Assembly: GCA_023435335.1 (NCBI GenBank)
Contig: JAEYRU010000009.1
Location: forward strand, 1-64,000
Origin: Pseudomonadota bacterium
Lineage (GTDB): Bacteria > Pseudomonadota > Alphaproteobacteria > Rhizobiales > Rhizobiaceae
Reading direction: 5' to 3'
Length of the DNA: 64,000 nucleotides
Shown here: piece after piece, positions 18,863 through 27,119 of the stretch
Numbering within the stretch: position 1 is the first letter of the stretch
How the letters are laid out: every line of letters starts with the position of its first letter
Notes under the pieces: generated by a model
Told to the model about the DNA's origin: nothing
Seen by the model: the letters and a program-made list of their open reading frames with translations, nothing else
The model's database searches: none
Translations under genes and position numbers: made by a program

Positions 18863-20131
18863 ATGGTGGATCTCGACGTCAGATCCCTGTTCACCGCACT
18901 GTTCGATGCGGCGGTCGCCGCCGCTGATCCGGAGCGAACGATCGGTCGGTTCCTGCCTCCGAAGCCGAAAGGCCGCGCCATCGTGGTCGGGGCCGGCAAG
19001 GGCTCGGCGCGGATGGCACGGGCCTTCGAAAGGGCATGGGAGGCGCCGCTCGAAGGGGTGGTCGTCACGCGTTACGGCTACGGCGTTCCCTGCGAGCGGA
19101 TCGAGGTGCTGGAGGCGGCTCATCCGGTTCCCGACATGGCGGGGCTGGCGGCCTCGCGCCGGCTGTTCGAGGCGGTGAGCGGCCTTACCCGGGACGATCT
19201 CGTGGTGGCGCTGGTCTCCGGCGGCGGCTCGGCGCTTTTGCCTTCTCCGCCGGAAGGCATGACGCTCGACGACGAGATCGCGGTCAACCAAGCGCTGCTC
19301 GCTTCCGGCGCCCCGATCTCGGCGATGAACACGGTGCGCAAGCACCTTTCCACCATCAAGGGCGGGCGGCTGGCGGCGGCCGCGCACCCCGCCAGGGTCG
19401 TGACCCTCGTCGTGTCCGACATCCCCGGCGACAATCCCGCCTTCGTCGCCTCGGGGCCGACCGTGCCGGACGCTGCCACCCGCAAGGACGCGCTCGACAT
19501 CGTGGAAACCTGGCGCCTCGCGCTGCCCGAAGCGGCCATGCGCCATCTCGCCTCCGAGGTTGCTGCCGCACCCCTTCCGACCGATACCTGCTTCGCCGAA
19601 AACGAGGTGCACGTCATCGCTTCGGCTGCCTTGTCGCTCGAGGCCGCTGCCGCCGAAGCCCGAAAATGCGGCCTCCAGACGGCCATCCTTTCGGATGCGA
19701 TCGAGGGCGAAGCGCGCGAAGTGGGGCAGGTGCACGCCGCCATCGCGCGCCAGATCGCGCTGCGGAATCAACCGTTTACGAAGCCGGCGCTGCTGCTTTC
19801 GGGCGGTGAGACGACGGTCACGCTGCGCGGCAAAGGAGGCAGGGGCGGGCGCAACAGCGAGTTCCTGCTTGCCTTCGCGTTGGCAATCGAAGGCATTGAA
19901 AACATCCACGCTTTCGCCGCCGACACCGACGGGATCGACGGCTCGGAGAACAATGCCGGTGTATTCTGCGACTCCACCAGCGCCACCCGCATCCGCGCGG
20001 CCGGTCTCGACCCGCGCGCGCTCCTTGCCGCCAACGATTCGTGGAGTGCATTCAATGCCTTGGGGGAGCTCTTCGTGCCCGGCCCGACCGGCACGAACGT
20101 CAACGACCTGCGGGCGATCCTGATCCGTTAA
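18863..20131 (+). CDS. gckA: Glycerate 2-kinase (GckA/TtuD, MOFRL family)
   Basis: Phosphorylates D-glycerate to 2-phosphoglycerate. The 422-residue protein shows the two-domain MOFRL glycerate kinase: VVGAGKGSARMARAFE at 41-56, ALVSGGGSALLPSPP at 113-127, MNTVRKHLSTIKGGRLA, VVSDIPGDNPAFVASGPTVPD, then the C-terminal MOFRL domain LLSGGETTVTLRGKGGRGGRNSEFLLA and FAADTDGIDGSENNAGVF. Such proteins are often annotated as hydroxypyruvate reductase TtuD. It could drain carbon from the glyoxylate made by AllA, after condensation and reduction steps encoded elsewhere. It is in an operon with the UPF0303 gene. Confidence 0.92.
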   Translation: MVDLDVRSLFTALFDAAVAAADPERTIGRFLPPKPKGRAIVVGAGKGSARMARAFERAWEAPLEGVVVTRYGYGVPCERIEVLEAAHPVPDMAGLAASRRLFEAVSGLTRDDLVVALVSGGGSALLPSPPEGMTLDDEIAVNQALLASGAPISAMNTVRKHLSTIKGGRLAAAAHPARVVTLVVSDIPGDNPAFVASGPTVPDAATRKDALDIVETWRLALPEAAMRHLASEVAAAPLPTDTCFAENEVHVIASAALSLEAAAAEARKCGLQTAILSDAIEGEAREVGQVHAAIARQIALRNQPFTKPALLLSGGETTVTLRGKGGRGGRNSEFLLAFALAIEGIENIHAFAADTDGIDGSENNAGVFCDSTSATRIRAAGLDPRALLAANDSWSAFNALGELFVPGPTGTNVNDLRAILIR

Positions 20132-20238
20132 GGCGCCCCACGAGCCACCGTTGGCATGGTCGACACGCCCCGCCTGGCAGTTGTCCACGCCCCGTGAGCG
20201 CCTAGTCTCGCGGGCTTCTCGAACGCCCGAGGCCCCGT

Positions 20239-20730
20239 GTGTCCGCGCTGCTGCTGCCCATCAATCCCATCGACGCGTCGCTGGAACCCGCGGTGCTCGC
20301 CATGAACAACGAGCACGCGCGCGAACTCTCCTGGCTGGAACCAGCCGAGTTCACCCGCCTCGTCGGGCAGGCGTTCTTCGCGCGGCGGATCGGCGAGGTC
20401 GAGGCGTTCATGCTCGGCTTCGACCATGGCGCCGACTACCACAGCCCGAACTATCTCTGGTTTCGAGAGCGCTATCCGCGCTTCGCCTATGTCGACCGGA
20501 TCGCCGTCGCGAGCCATGCGCGCGGACGCGGGCACGCGCGCCGGCTGTATGAGGCCTTCTTCGACCACGTGCGGGCTGCCGGACACGATATAGTGGCTTG
20601 CGAGGTCAACCTCGACCCGCCGAACCCCGGATCGCTCGCCTTCCACGCCGCGCTCGGATTCGAGGACGTGGGCACGGCCAGCATCTACGGCGGCAAACGC
20701 ACCGTCCGCTACTTCATCCGCCGGCTCTGA
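20239..20730 (+). CDS. GNAT-family N-acetyltransferase
   Basis: A 163-residue acetyltransferase of the GNAT fold. The acetyl-CoA motif A is RIAVASHARGRGHARRLYEAFFDHVR (about 90-115), and the C-terminal motif B is NPGSLAFHAALGFEDVGTASIYGGKRTVRYF. The middle DHGADYHSPNYLWFRERYPRFAYVDR is characteristic of a subfamily with unknown substrate. The start is GTG 20239, about 107 bp after the kinase gene, with a weak ribosome binding site. Convergent with the uracil-DNA glycosylase gene. Confidence 0.85.
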   Translation: MSALLLPINPIDASLEPAVLAMNNEHARELSWLEPAEFTRLVGQAFFARRIGEVEAFMLGFDHGADYHSPNYLWFRERYPRFAYVDRIAVASHARGRGHARRLYEAFFDHVRAAGHDIVACEVNLDPPNPGSLAFHAALGFEDVGTASIYGGKRTVRYFIRRL

Positions 20731-20741
20731 GGCTGGACGCG

Positions 20742-20768
20742 GGCCCGGGGTGACCCAAGGGCCCGGGC
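20742..20768. terminator. GC-rich hairpin between convergent genes
   Basis: GCCCGGG (20742-20748) and CCCGGGC (20762-20768) form a 7-bp stem between the GNAT stop (20730) and the stop of the UdgX gene (20768). No T-run follows on either side, so termination strength is doubtful. Confidence 0.4.
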
Positions 20769-22255
20769 TAGGCCGCCGCGCCCATGAGCGCCTTGACCTT
20801 GCGCATGTCCGCAAGGAAGCGGCCACGCTCGGCCTCCTTGTCGGCCTGCTCGCGGATGCGCAGCAGATACGAGGGATGGATGGTCACGAATACGCGCAGA
20901 CCGTCTTCGCGCGTGACGATCTCCCCGCGCATCTTCGTCACCGGGATCGGTTTCCCCAGCAACGCCTGCGCGGCGGTTGCTCCGAGCGCGACCGCGATAT
21001 CGGGTTTCACCAGCGCCAGTTCCCTGTCCAGCCACCAGCGGCAGGCTGAGACTTCGCCGGCATTCGGCTTGGAGTGAATACGGCGCTTGCCGCGCGGTTC
21101 GAACTTGAAGTGCTTCACAGCGTTGGTGACATAGATCAGCGAGCGGTCGACCTCCGCCTCGTCGAGCACGGCATCGAGCATGCGCCCGGCGGGACCCACG
21201 AAGGGCTTGCCCGCAAGATCCTCCTGATCGCCGGGCTGCTCGCCGACGAAGAGGATGCGCGCCTCCTCCGGGCCTTCCCCGAATACGGTCTGCGTCGCAT
21301 CCCTGAACAGCGGGCAACGCCTGCAATGCTCGGCGGCCGCGCGCAGCTCCGGAATGGAGCGGGCGCCGGCGCCGTCGTGCTGTTCCGGCTCCACCGGCGC
21401 GCGGCTCCAGTGCTTCTCGCGCACGACCTTGTGATGTGGCGCGGGGGCGGTCGGCATCTTCTTGATCATCTCCTGGGCGGCCTTGTCGGCGCCCTTGATC
21501 AGATCAGGAATGAGCGAGGCCTCCGGAAGGTTCCGCCAGTACTTCTTGGGCATCTCGGCCTGCATGGCCTTGGGCTTCAACCGCGCCGGATTGAAGATGT
21601 TGGCGAAGTAGGTGCGCCACAGCTCGTTGGTCGCATCGTCCGCCGGCGCTTCGGCGCGGCTGGCGCCAGGCCCGATCGTGAGGGTCTCCCCGTCCCAGTC
21701 CGCCGAAGCGCGGGGCGTTAGGATCGTCCATCGCATGCCGGTGAAACGGCGTACGAAGAACGGCGCGTTGCGCTCGACGATGAAATGCGTCGGCTCGAAC
21801 CACGCGACATAGCGCTCGTCGTCGCCATCGCCGACCTTCACGAAACGAACAAAGGCGCGCATCTTGTGGATGTCGCGGCGCACCGCCTTCTCGAGTTCGT
21901 GGAGCCGCTGCACATCGGGATCTGACGCCACCCGCAGCAGCAGCGTCTGGCTGCGCAAGCGGAAGAGGACACGGTAAAGCAGCGCGAAGCGGCCCGCATC
22001 GCTGTGGCAGATGACCGCCTCGGCCAACTCGACAAACTCGCGCGGCACGTTCAGCGCGACGCCGTCCGGCGCCGCAGGCAGAGGCGTCGGCGCGGCGAAA
22101 AGATCATCGCCCGCTCCGGCATGCCAGGCCACGTCCTTGGGACGGATACCATTCAGGACAAGGCGGCGCGCCGCTTCGCGCCAGCCGGGGAAGTCGGTCT
22201 CGCCCGCGAGCCGGACCGAATAGCCCGCAAGGGTCTCCTTCCTCTGCGCCCCCAT
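20768..22255 (-). CDS. udgX: DUF4130-UdgX fusion, uracil-DNA glycosylase that crosslinks to DNA
   Basis: A 495-residue two-domain protein. Residues 1 to about 270 are DUF4130 (WHAGAGDDLF, LLYRVLFRLRSQTLLLRVASDPDVQRLHELEKAVRRDIHKMRAFVRF, HFIVERNAPFFVRRF, MPKKYWRNLPEA). Residues 300-495 are a family-4-like Fe-S uracil-DNA glycosylase: Cys311-x2-Cys314, GEQPGDQED at 338-346, KRRIH at 390-394 and HPSYLLR at 460-466. The KRRIH loop marks UdgX, whose His (here 394) forms a covalent bond with the abasic site left after uracil removal (established for mycobacterial UdgX). Its start overlaps the stop of the radical SAM gene upstream by one base, so the two are coupled. Confidence 0.93.
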   Translation of the reverse strand: MGAQRKETLAGYSVRLAGETDFPGWREAARRLVLNGIRPKDVAWHAGAGDDLFAAPTPLPAAPDGVALNVPREFVELAEAVICHSDAGRFALLYRVLFRLRSQTLLLRVASDPDVQRLHELEKAVRRDIHKMRAFVRFVKVGDGDDERYVAWFEPTHFIVERNAPFFVRRFTGMRWTILTPRASADWDGETLTIGPGASRAEAPADDATNELWRTYFANIFNPARLKPKAMQAEMPKKYWRNLPEASLIPDLIKGADKAAQEMIKKMPTAPAPHHKVVREKHWSRAPVEPEQHDGAGARSIPELRAAAEHCRRCPLFRDATQTVFGEGPEEARILFVGEQPGDQEDLAGKPFVGPAGRMLDAVLDEAEVDRSLIYVTNAVKHFKFEPRGKRRIHSKPNAGEVSACRWWLDRELALVKPDIAVALGATAAQALLGKPIPVTKMRGEIVTREDGLRVFVTIHPSYLLRIREQADKEAERGRFLADMRKVKALMGAAA

Positions 22256-23490
22256 CACAGAAGGCTCAACTGCTCGGCGCGCGGCGCCATACGCGCGCGC
22301 AGCCCGTCGCTGTCGATCAGGCCGCCGGGAGACCAGCCTTCTGCGGTCACGAAAGGGCGCACTTTTGCGATGGAGGCGCAAAGCCGACCGAGGTCCTCGA
22401 TGCGCAGGCGCTGCACACGCCGCGTTGCGAGGATACGGTCCACGACCTTGGTGCCAAGCCCTGGGACCCGCAGCAGCATTTCGCGCGGCGCGCGGTTCAC
22501 GTCGACCGGGAAGCGCCCGCGATTGGCAAGCGCCCAGGCGAGCTTGGGATCGACGGCGAGATCGAGCATGCCGCCGGGTGCGGCGGAGACAATCTCCTGT
22601 CGATCGAAGCCGTAGAACCGCATCAGCCAGTCGGCCTGGTACAGGCGATGCTCGCGCATCAGCGGCGGCTTCATCGACGGCAGGACGCGCGAGGCGTCGG
22701 GGATCGGGCTGAAGGCGGAATAGTAGACCCGCTTGAGTCGATAGCTGCCGTACAGGCGGGCGCTGGTCGAAAGGATGTCGGCGTCGGTGGCGGCGTCGGC
22801 GCCAACGATCATCTGCGTTGACTGCCCGCCCGGCGCGAAGCGTTCCGTGCGCTTCGTCTTCAGGGTGGGCTCTGCCTTCTCCTCCAACCTGGCGCGCAGG
22901 CGCGCCATCGACAGCCGGATGGTCGCCGGCCTTTTCTCAGGGGCCAGGCGCTCTACCCCCTCGTCGGTCGGGAGTTCGACGTTGATCGACAGCCGGTCCG
23001 CGTAGCGCCCGGCCTTGTCGATGAGGTCCTGCGAGCATTCCGGGATGGTCTTGAGGTGGATGTAGCCGTTGTAGTTTTCGTCCTCGCGAAGCCGCCGCGC
23101 GACCTCGACCATCTCTCCCATGGTTTCGTCCGGAGAGCGCACGACGCCGGAGGACAGGAACAAGCCCTCGATATAGTTGCGCTTGTAGAACTCGATGGTC
23201 AGGCGGACGACCTCGTCGACCGTGAAGCGCGCGCGCCTCACATTCGACGAGGAGCGATTGATGCAATAGGCGCAGTCGTAGATGCAGAAGTTGGTGAGCA
23301 GGATCTTCAGCAGCGAAATGCAGCGTCCGTCCGGGGCATAGGAATGGCATATCCCCATGCCCTCGGTCGATCCGATGCCCTTGCTCTGGCGCGAATCCCG
23401 GCCCTTGGAGCCGGAGGAGGCGCATGATGCATCGTATTTCGCGGCATCCGATAGGATCGCCAGCTTTTCGCGGGTCGAGAGCGCGGCCAT
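22255..23490 (-). CDS. Radical SAM protein with helix-hairpin-helix, putative DNA modification/repair
   Basis: Radical SAM enzyme whose CxxxCxxC motif (C-IYD-C-AY-C, residues 69-76 from the start used here) holds a [4Fe-4S] cluster. Upstream of it are Cys-containing segments DAAKYDASCASSGS and GMGICHSYAPDGRC. The C-terminus has a helix-hairpin-helix (REMLLRVPGLGTKVVDRILATRRVQRLRIEDL), a DNA-binding element. Families of this type are routinely found next to DUF4130-UdgX genes, as here; the reaction is unknown. ATG 23490 begins close to the conserved LSTREKLAILSDAAKYDASC region; ATG 23511 is an alternative that would put the LexA-type box inside the coding sequence. Confidence 0.88.
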   Translation of the reverse strand: MAALSTREKLAILSDAAKYDASCASSGSKGRDSRQSKGIGSTEGMGICHSYAPDGRCISLLKILLTNFCIYDCAYCINRSSSNVRRARFTVDEVVRLTIEFYKRNYIEGLFLSSGVVRSPDETMGEMVEVARRLREDENYNGYIHLKTIPECSQDLIDKAGRYADRLSINVELPTDEGVERLAPEKRPATIRLSMARLRARLEEKAEPTLKTKRTERFAPGGQSTQMIVGADAATDADILSTSARLYGSYRLKRVYYSAFSPIPDASRVLPSMKPPLMREHRLYQADWLMRFYGFDRQEIVSAAPGGMLDLAVDPKLAWALANRGRFPVDVNRAPREMLLRVPGLGTKVVDRILATRRVQRLRIEDLGRLCASIAKVRPFVTAEGWSPGGLIDSDGLRARMAPRAEQLSLL

Positions 23491-23492
23491 AA

Positions 23493-23507
23493 GTTCACGA
23501 TATGTTC
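23493..23507. promoter_or_regulatory. LexA-type SOS box (GTTC-N7-GTTC)
   Basis: GTTC at 23493-23496 and GTTC at 23504-23507 are separated by exactly 7 bases, the direct-repeat LexA site of alphaproteobacteria. It lies 2 bp upstream of ATG 23490 of the radical SAM gene, the first gene of the UdgX operon. Such a match is expected about once by chance in this much sequence, but its position at a DNA-repair operon start makes it credible. Confidence 0.65.
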
Positions 23508-23557
23508 TCATCAGCGCCAGCGCAATGGCCGACGTGATTACGCAGCGGCAGCGACGC

Positions 23558-24532
23558 TCAGCCCGAGATGTCGATCACGCCGCAATCGCCGCTTTCCGTG
23601 CCGAAGGCGATGCGGGATCCGGCCCGGTCCCAGGCCATCGAACTGACGGCGCTCTTTCCGCCGCGTCGAAGCAGGACTTCCTTCTGGTCTGCGCAGCGGG
23701 CCGCGAGCACCATCCCGTCGGCATAGCCGATGGCGACAATCTCGTCGGCGGGATGGAAGGCGACGCTGGTGGCCATGGAATCACCGCGCGTGCCCAGTTC
23801 CAGCGGCGCCTTGCCCATCGGCCCGTCCTTAGACTGGAACGGCCACACGATCGCGGCGTTCGCACCGCTTGAGGCGAGCCAGCGGCCCTTCGGCCCCCAG
23901 GACAGGCTTTTCACCTTGGCCGGATAGCCGCTCATTCGCATGTGCTTGCCATCCACAAGCTTCCAGCCGTGCAGGGCATTCTCCTGCATGGCCGTGACCA
24001 GGAACTGCCCGTCGGGCGAGAAAGTGATCATCGTATGGGCACCGGCCCATTCGAGTTCGACCGGCTTGCCCTCGGCCGCGGGGAAGTGCAGCGTGGTGCC
24101 GTTGTAGCGGGCGACCGCGATGCGCATGCCTTTCGGCGCGAAGGCCAGGCCCTCCACCGTCCGCGGATGCTGGAACTCGCGCACCTTGCCGTCCGGCAGC
24201 CGCACGAAAGCGGTGCGGCCGCTCGCCCAGGCGACGGCGCCCTGCGGTCCCCCAGCAAGCGCATTCACCCATTTGCGCCCGATGTCGCCGATCGTGTGCA
24301 CGTTGCTGTCGGCCGAGACGGCCAGCACCTTGCCGTCCTCCCCGCCGGTAAGCAGCGTCCTGCCGTCGAGCGACGGCACAGCGGTCAGCAGCCCGTCATG
24401 TGCCTGCACGGTCTTGTGTCCGTGGTCGAGGCGATGGACCGAACCGTCGGCCAGCGCGAAATGCGGGGTGTCTCCGAGCCAGCAGGCGGTGACGCAGTGG
24501 GCGGAAAGGTCGAGCGGTGCGACGGTGGGCAT
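23558..24532 (-). CDS. WD40-repeat beta-propeller protein
   Basis: A 324-residue protein built of WD40-like blades along its whole length; recognisable blade ends include SLDGRTLLTGGEDGKVLAVS, FAPKGMRIAVARYNGTTLHF, FSPDGQFLVTAMQENALHGW, WGPKGRWLASSGANAAIVWPF and FHPADEIVAIGYADGMVLAA. It has no signal peptide or membrane helix, so it is a cytoplasmic scaffold or binding platform. ATG 24532 overlaps the stop of the COG0523 GTPase gene by one base, so the two are co-translated and probably work together, perhaps as metallochaperone and partner. Confidence 0.85.
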   Translation of the reverse strand: MPTVAPLDLSAHCVTACWLGDTPHFALADGSVHRLDHGHKTVQAHDGLLTAVPSLDGRTLLTGGEDGKVLAVSADSNVHTIGDIGRKWVNALAGGPQGAVAWASGRTAFVRLPDGKVREFQHPRTVEGLAFAPKGMRIAVARYNGTTLHFPAAEGKPVELEWAGAHTMITFSPDGQFLVTAMQENALHGWKLVDGKHMRMSGYPAKVKSLSWGPKGRWLASSGANAAIVWPFQSKDGPMGKAPLELGTRGDSMATSVAFHPADEIVAIGYADGMVLAARCADQKEVLLRRGGKSAVSSMAWDRAGSRIAFGTESGDCGVIDISG

Positions 24533-25551
24533 CAGGCCTGGCAAGCCTCGAAGGTACGCTTCAGGCGCTCGGCGTCGAGATCGCGACCGATGAGGACGAG
24601 CCGGGTCTCGCGGGCCTCTCCCTCTTTCCACGGGCGCTGGTGGTCGCCTTCCAGGATCATGTGCACCCCCTGGACGACGTAACGGTCCGGATCATCCTTG
24701 ATGGCGATAATCCCCTTGAGCCGCAATATGCTCGGCCCATCCATCTGCGTCGTCTTCTCGATCCAGGGAAAGAACTTCCTCGGGTCCATCTCGCCCCCGC
24801 GCAGCGAGATCGATTTCACCGACACGTCGTGAATGGGCGAAGCCTCGCCATGGTGGTGATCGTGGCCGTGGTGATCGTGATCGTCGGCCTCGAGGAAGTG
24901 CGGATCGTTCTCGAGCGCGCGCTGCAGGTCGAACGCGCCGCGGTCAAGCACCTCGGCGAGCGGCACGCCCGAGCGCTCGGTCTTGTGGATGCGCGCGGCC
25001 GGGTTGATCGCCCGCACGGTGGCCTCGACCCTGGCCAGTTCCTCCTCACTCACGAGGTCGGTCTTGTTCAGTACGATCACGTCGGCGAACGCGATCTGGT
25101 CCTCGGCTTCCTTCGAGTCCTTGAGGCGCAGCGGCAGATGCTTGGCGTCCACCAGCGCCACGACCGCATCCAGCCGGGTCTTCGACTTTACGTCGTCGTC
25201 CATGAAGAAGGTCTGCGCCACCGGCGCGGGGTCGGCGAGACCGGTCGTCTCCACCAGGATCGCATCGAAGCGGCCTGGCCGACGCATCAGACCTTCCACA
25301 GTGCGGATCAGGTCGCCGCGAACGGTGCAGCAGACGCAGCCATTGTTCATCTCGTAGATCTCCTCGTCGGATTCCACGATCAGGTCGTTGTCGATGCCGA
25401 TCTCGCCGAACTCGTTGACGATCACGGCGTAACGCTTGCCGTGATTCTCCGAGAGAATTCGGTTGAGAAGGGTCGTCTTGCCGGAACCGAGATAGCCGGT
25501 GAGCACGGTGACGGGTATCTGCGCGGGTGTCTGCGCCTGGGCCTCGGGCAT
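24532..25551 (-). CDS. COG0523 GTPase (CobW/YjiA family metallochaperone)
   Basis: A 339-residue G3E-family GTPase. Walker [13 protein letters not shown] is at 19-30, the metal site CxCC at 72-75 (GCVCCTV), [10 protein letters not shown] near 101-110 and NKTD at 162-165; the CobW C-terminal domain lies at about 240-335. A His-rich loop at 223-235 ([13 protein letters not shown]) joins the domains and suggests zinc (or another divalent metal) binding. Family members move metal into client proteins, many in zinc limitation. I see no clear Zur box upstream, so the metal is not settled. It leads an operon with the WD40 gene. Confidence 0.9.
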   Translation of the reverse strand: MPEAQAQTPAQIPVTVLTGYLGSGKTTLLNRILSENHGKRYAVIVNEFGEIGIDNDLIVESDEEIYEMNNGCVCCTVRGDLIRTVEGLMRRPGRFDAILVETTGLADPAPVAQTFFMDDDVKSKTRLDAVVALVDAKHLPLRLKDSKEAEDQIAFADVIVLNKTDLVSEEELARVEATVRAINPAARIHKTERSGVPLAEVLDRGAFDLQRALENDPHFLEADDHDHHGHDHHHGEASPIHDVSVKSISLRGGEMDPRKFFPWIEKTTQMDGPSILRLKGIIAIKDDPDRYVVQGVHMILEGDHQRPWKEGEARETRLVLIGRDLDAERLKRTFEACQA

Positions 25552-25643
25552 GGTGTCCTCTTGGCTGTATCGGGAGGGTTTGTCGGCCCCTCATATAGGC
25601 GCGGCCGAGGCAATTTGCACGGGTCTCGTTTGGCCCAGGCGGA

Positions 25644-26405
25644 TCAGGTCAGCAGGCTCAGATCGAAGCGGTCGACATCATGCAGCAACTCGACGAAGCC
25701 GTGGGCGGCATGGCCGAGGATACGCTCGCCTGCAGTGGCAGTGGCGGCGGCCGCGTTGCCAGCCACGCCTGCGGGTGAAAGATCGCGCATCTTCCAGCCG
25801 AAAGCATGCGGGCCGTAGGCGCGCAAGTGCTTGAACTCCCCGATGAAACGTTGTTGGGCATTGGGAAAATCGCCAGCTTTCCCCATGTCGACCAGATCCG
25901 GCCGCAGCGCGAGCATGACGGAGGTTTCTATGAAGCCGCCATGCACGCCATAGGCGCGCTCGTCGGGAGAAACGATGTCTTGCGGGTAGCCGAACCGTGT
26001 CCAACTGGTCGCCACCGCGAGCATGGCGTGGCGGACGCGCAGTTCTGTGGCTACGATCGTCATGAGCGGGGAGTTCCCGCCATGTGCGTTCAGCATCACG
26101 AACTTGCGAATGCCACGGTGGAATGCGTCCTCGCCAATCCCTATCCAGCGGCGCACGGCGGCATCGAAGGAGAGGGAACGTGTGCCGGACACGTCCATGT
26201 GCTCAATCGAATAGCCGACTGTCTCGACCGGCAGGAACTCGACCGACAAGCTTTCCGGCAGCAGGGCGCGGACCCGCTCGACGATGCCCGCCGCTATGAT
26301 GGTGTCGGTTTCGAGCGGAAGGTGCGGCCCATGCTGCTCGGTCGCGCCAAGCGGCAACACCGCGATCGGTTCCCGGCCGGGCCGGACTGGACCTGTGTCT
26401 GTCAT
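25644..26405 (-). CDS. Creatininase-family amidohydrolase
   Basis: A 253-residue protein of the creatininase family (creatinine amidohydrolase, and relatives acting on formamide or cyclic amides in cofactor pathways). Metal-binding signatures are visible: VLPLGATEQHGPHLPLETD at 15-33 (Glu, His), then KFVMLNAHGGNSPLM near 101-115 and HGGFIETSVMLALRPDLVDM with a Glu in the C-terminal half. The family usually has a slightly longer N-terminus, so it may start a little downstream of typical. Substrate cannot be read. It is divergent from a MarR gene, with about 150 bp between, a plausible regulator-target pair. Confidence 0.85.
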   Translation of the reverse strand: MTDTGPVRPGREPIAVLPLGATEQHGPHLPLETDTIIAAGIVERVRALLPESLSVEFLPVETVGYSIEHMDVSGTRSLSFDAAVRRWIGIGEDAFHRGIRKFVMLNAHGGNSPLMTIVATELRVRHAMLAVATSWTRFGYPQDIVSPDERAYGVHGGFIETSVMLALRPDLVDMGKAGDFPNAQQRFIGEFKHLRAYGPHAFGWKMRDLSPAGVAGNAAAATATAGERILGHAAHGFVELLHDVDRFDLSLLT

Positions 26406-26559
26406 AAGACTGATAAATCACTCTGGCATGAAGCGGACATGTTGCCGGCAAAGTGCATTGCGTCGCGTCGCTGCCGGCGGTGGACAAAGCATGAGCCAAG
26501 ACTATTGTGGGCCTGGTCGCGGTCCGATTGCAAACGGGAACTCAGGCGGAGAGGTTGGC

Positions 26560-27030
26560 ATGGCCAAAGCCGCGAAAGGGACATTGATCGGACGGCTGCA
26601 GTCGGCTGCCAGGCAGTCGCGCACCGCGCTGGCAGCGCGGCTCCTGCAGCACGGGCTGTATGCGGGCCAGGACCAGATCATGCTGGCGCTGCATGACACC
26701 GACGGGCAGACACCAGGCAACCTGGCGGCACGGCTGGGCGTGCGGCCGCCGACGATCACCAAGACGATCAACCGCCTGCAGACGCAGGGTTTCGTGGCGC
26801 GGCAGGCGAGCGAAGCCGACTCACGGCAGGCGCACGTGTTCCTGACCGATGCCGGGCGCGACGCCATCCGGCTGATCGAGAAGTCGCTGCGCAAGACTGA
26901 GAAGCAGGCGTTCCGCGGGCTGGACAAGAAGGAGCAGAAGGCGCTGCTGAAGGTCCTGTTGCGTATCGAGGCCAACCTGAACGGCGCGGAGCCGGTCGAA
27001 GACCCGGAACTCGAAGACGTCGAGGAGTAA
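26560..27030 (+). CDS. MarR-family transcriptional regulator
   Basis: A 156-residue winged-helix regulator: helix pair at about 8-45 (RLQSAARQSRTALAARLLQHGLYAGQDQIMLAL), the recognition region NLAARLGVRPPTITKTINRLQTQGFVARQAS and wing DSRQAHVFLTDAGRDAIRLI, then a long dimerisation helix and an acidic tail (EPVEDPELEDVEE). ATG 26560 follows GGCGGAGAGG. It is divergent from the creatininase gene and 89 bp ahead of a DMT-family transporter; either may be its target. The effector is unknown. Confidence 0.88.
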   Translation: MAKAAKGTLIGRLQSAARQSRTALAARLLQHGLYAGQDQIMLALHDTDGQTPGNLAARLGVRPPTITKTINRLQTQGFVARQASEADSRQAHVFLTDAGRDAIRLIEKSLRKTEKQAFRGLDKKEQKALLKVLLRIEANLNGAEPVEDPELEDVEE

Positions 27031-27119
27031 ACAACGCCCGCATTGCGGATTGAGGCTTGCGGACAGGGAACAAGTGGCCGAAAGAGACGCGATCCCTTCG
27101 CGCGTTAACGGTAGTCCAG

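Noticed and set aside
18245..20188. 647-codon minus-strand frame opposite glycerate kinase
   Set aside because: Shadow of the UPF0303-glycerate kinase pair; composition is that of an antisense frame.
24840..24885. CAT/GTG-rich repeat in the COG0523 gene seen as a microsatellite
   Set aside because: It encodes the His/Asp metal-binding loop of the protein and needs no separate explanation.
25552..25643. Zur or cobalamin-riboswitch control of the COG0523 operon
   Set aside because: No Zur-type dyad or B12-box-like sequence is visible in the 92-bp upstream region.
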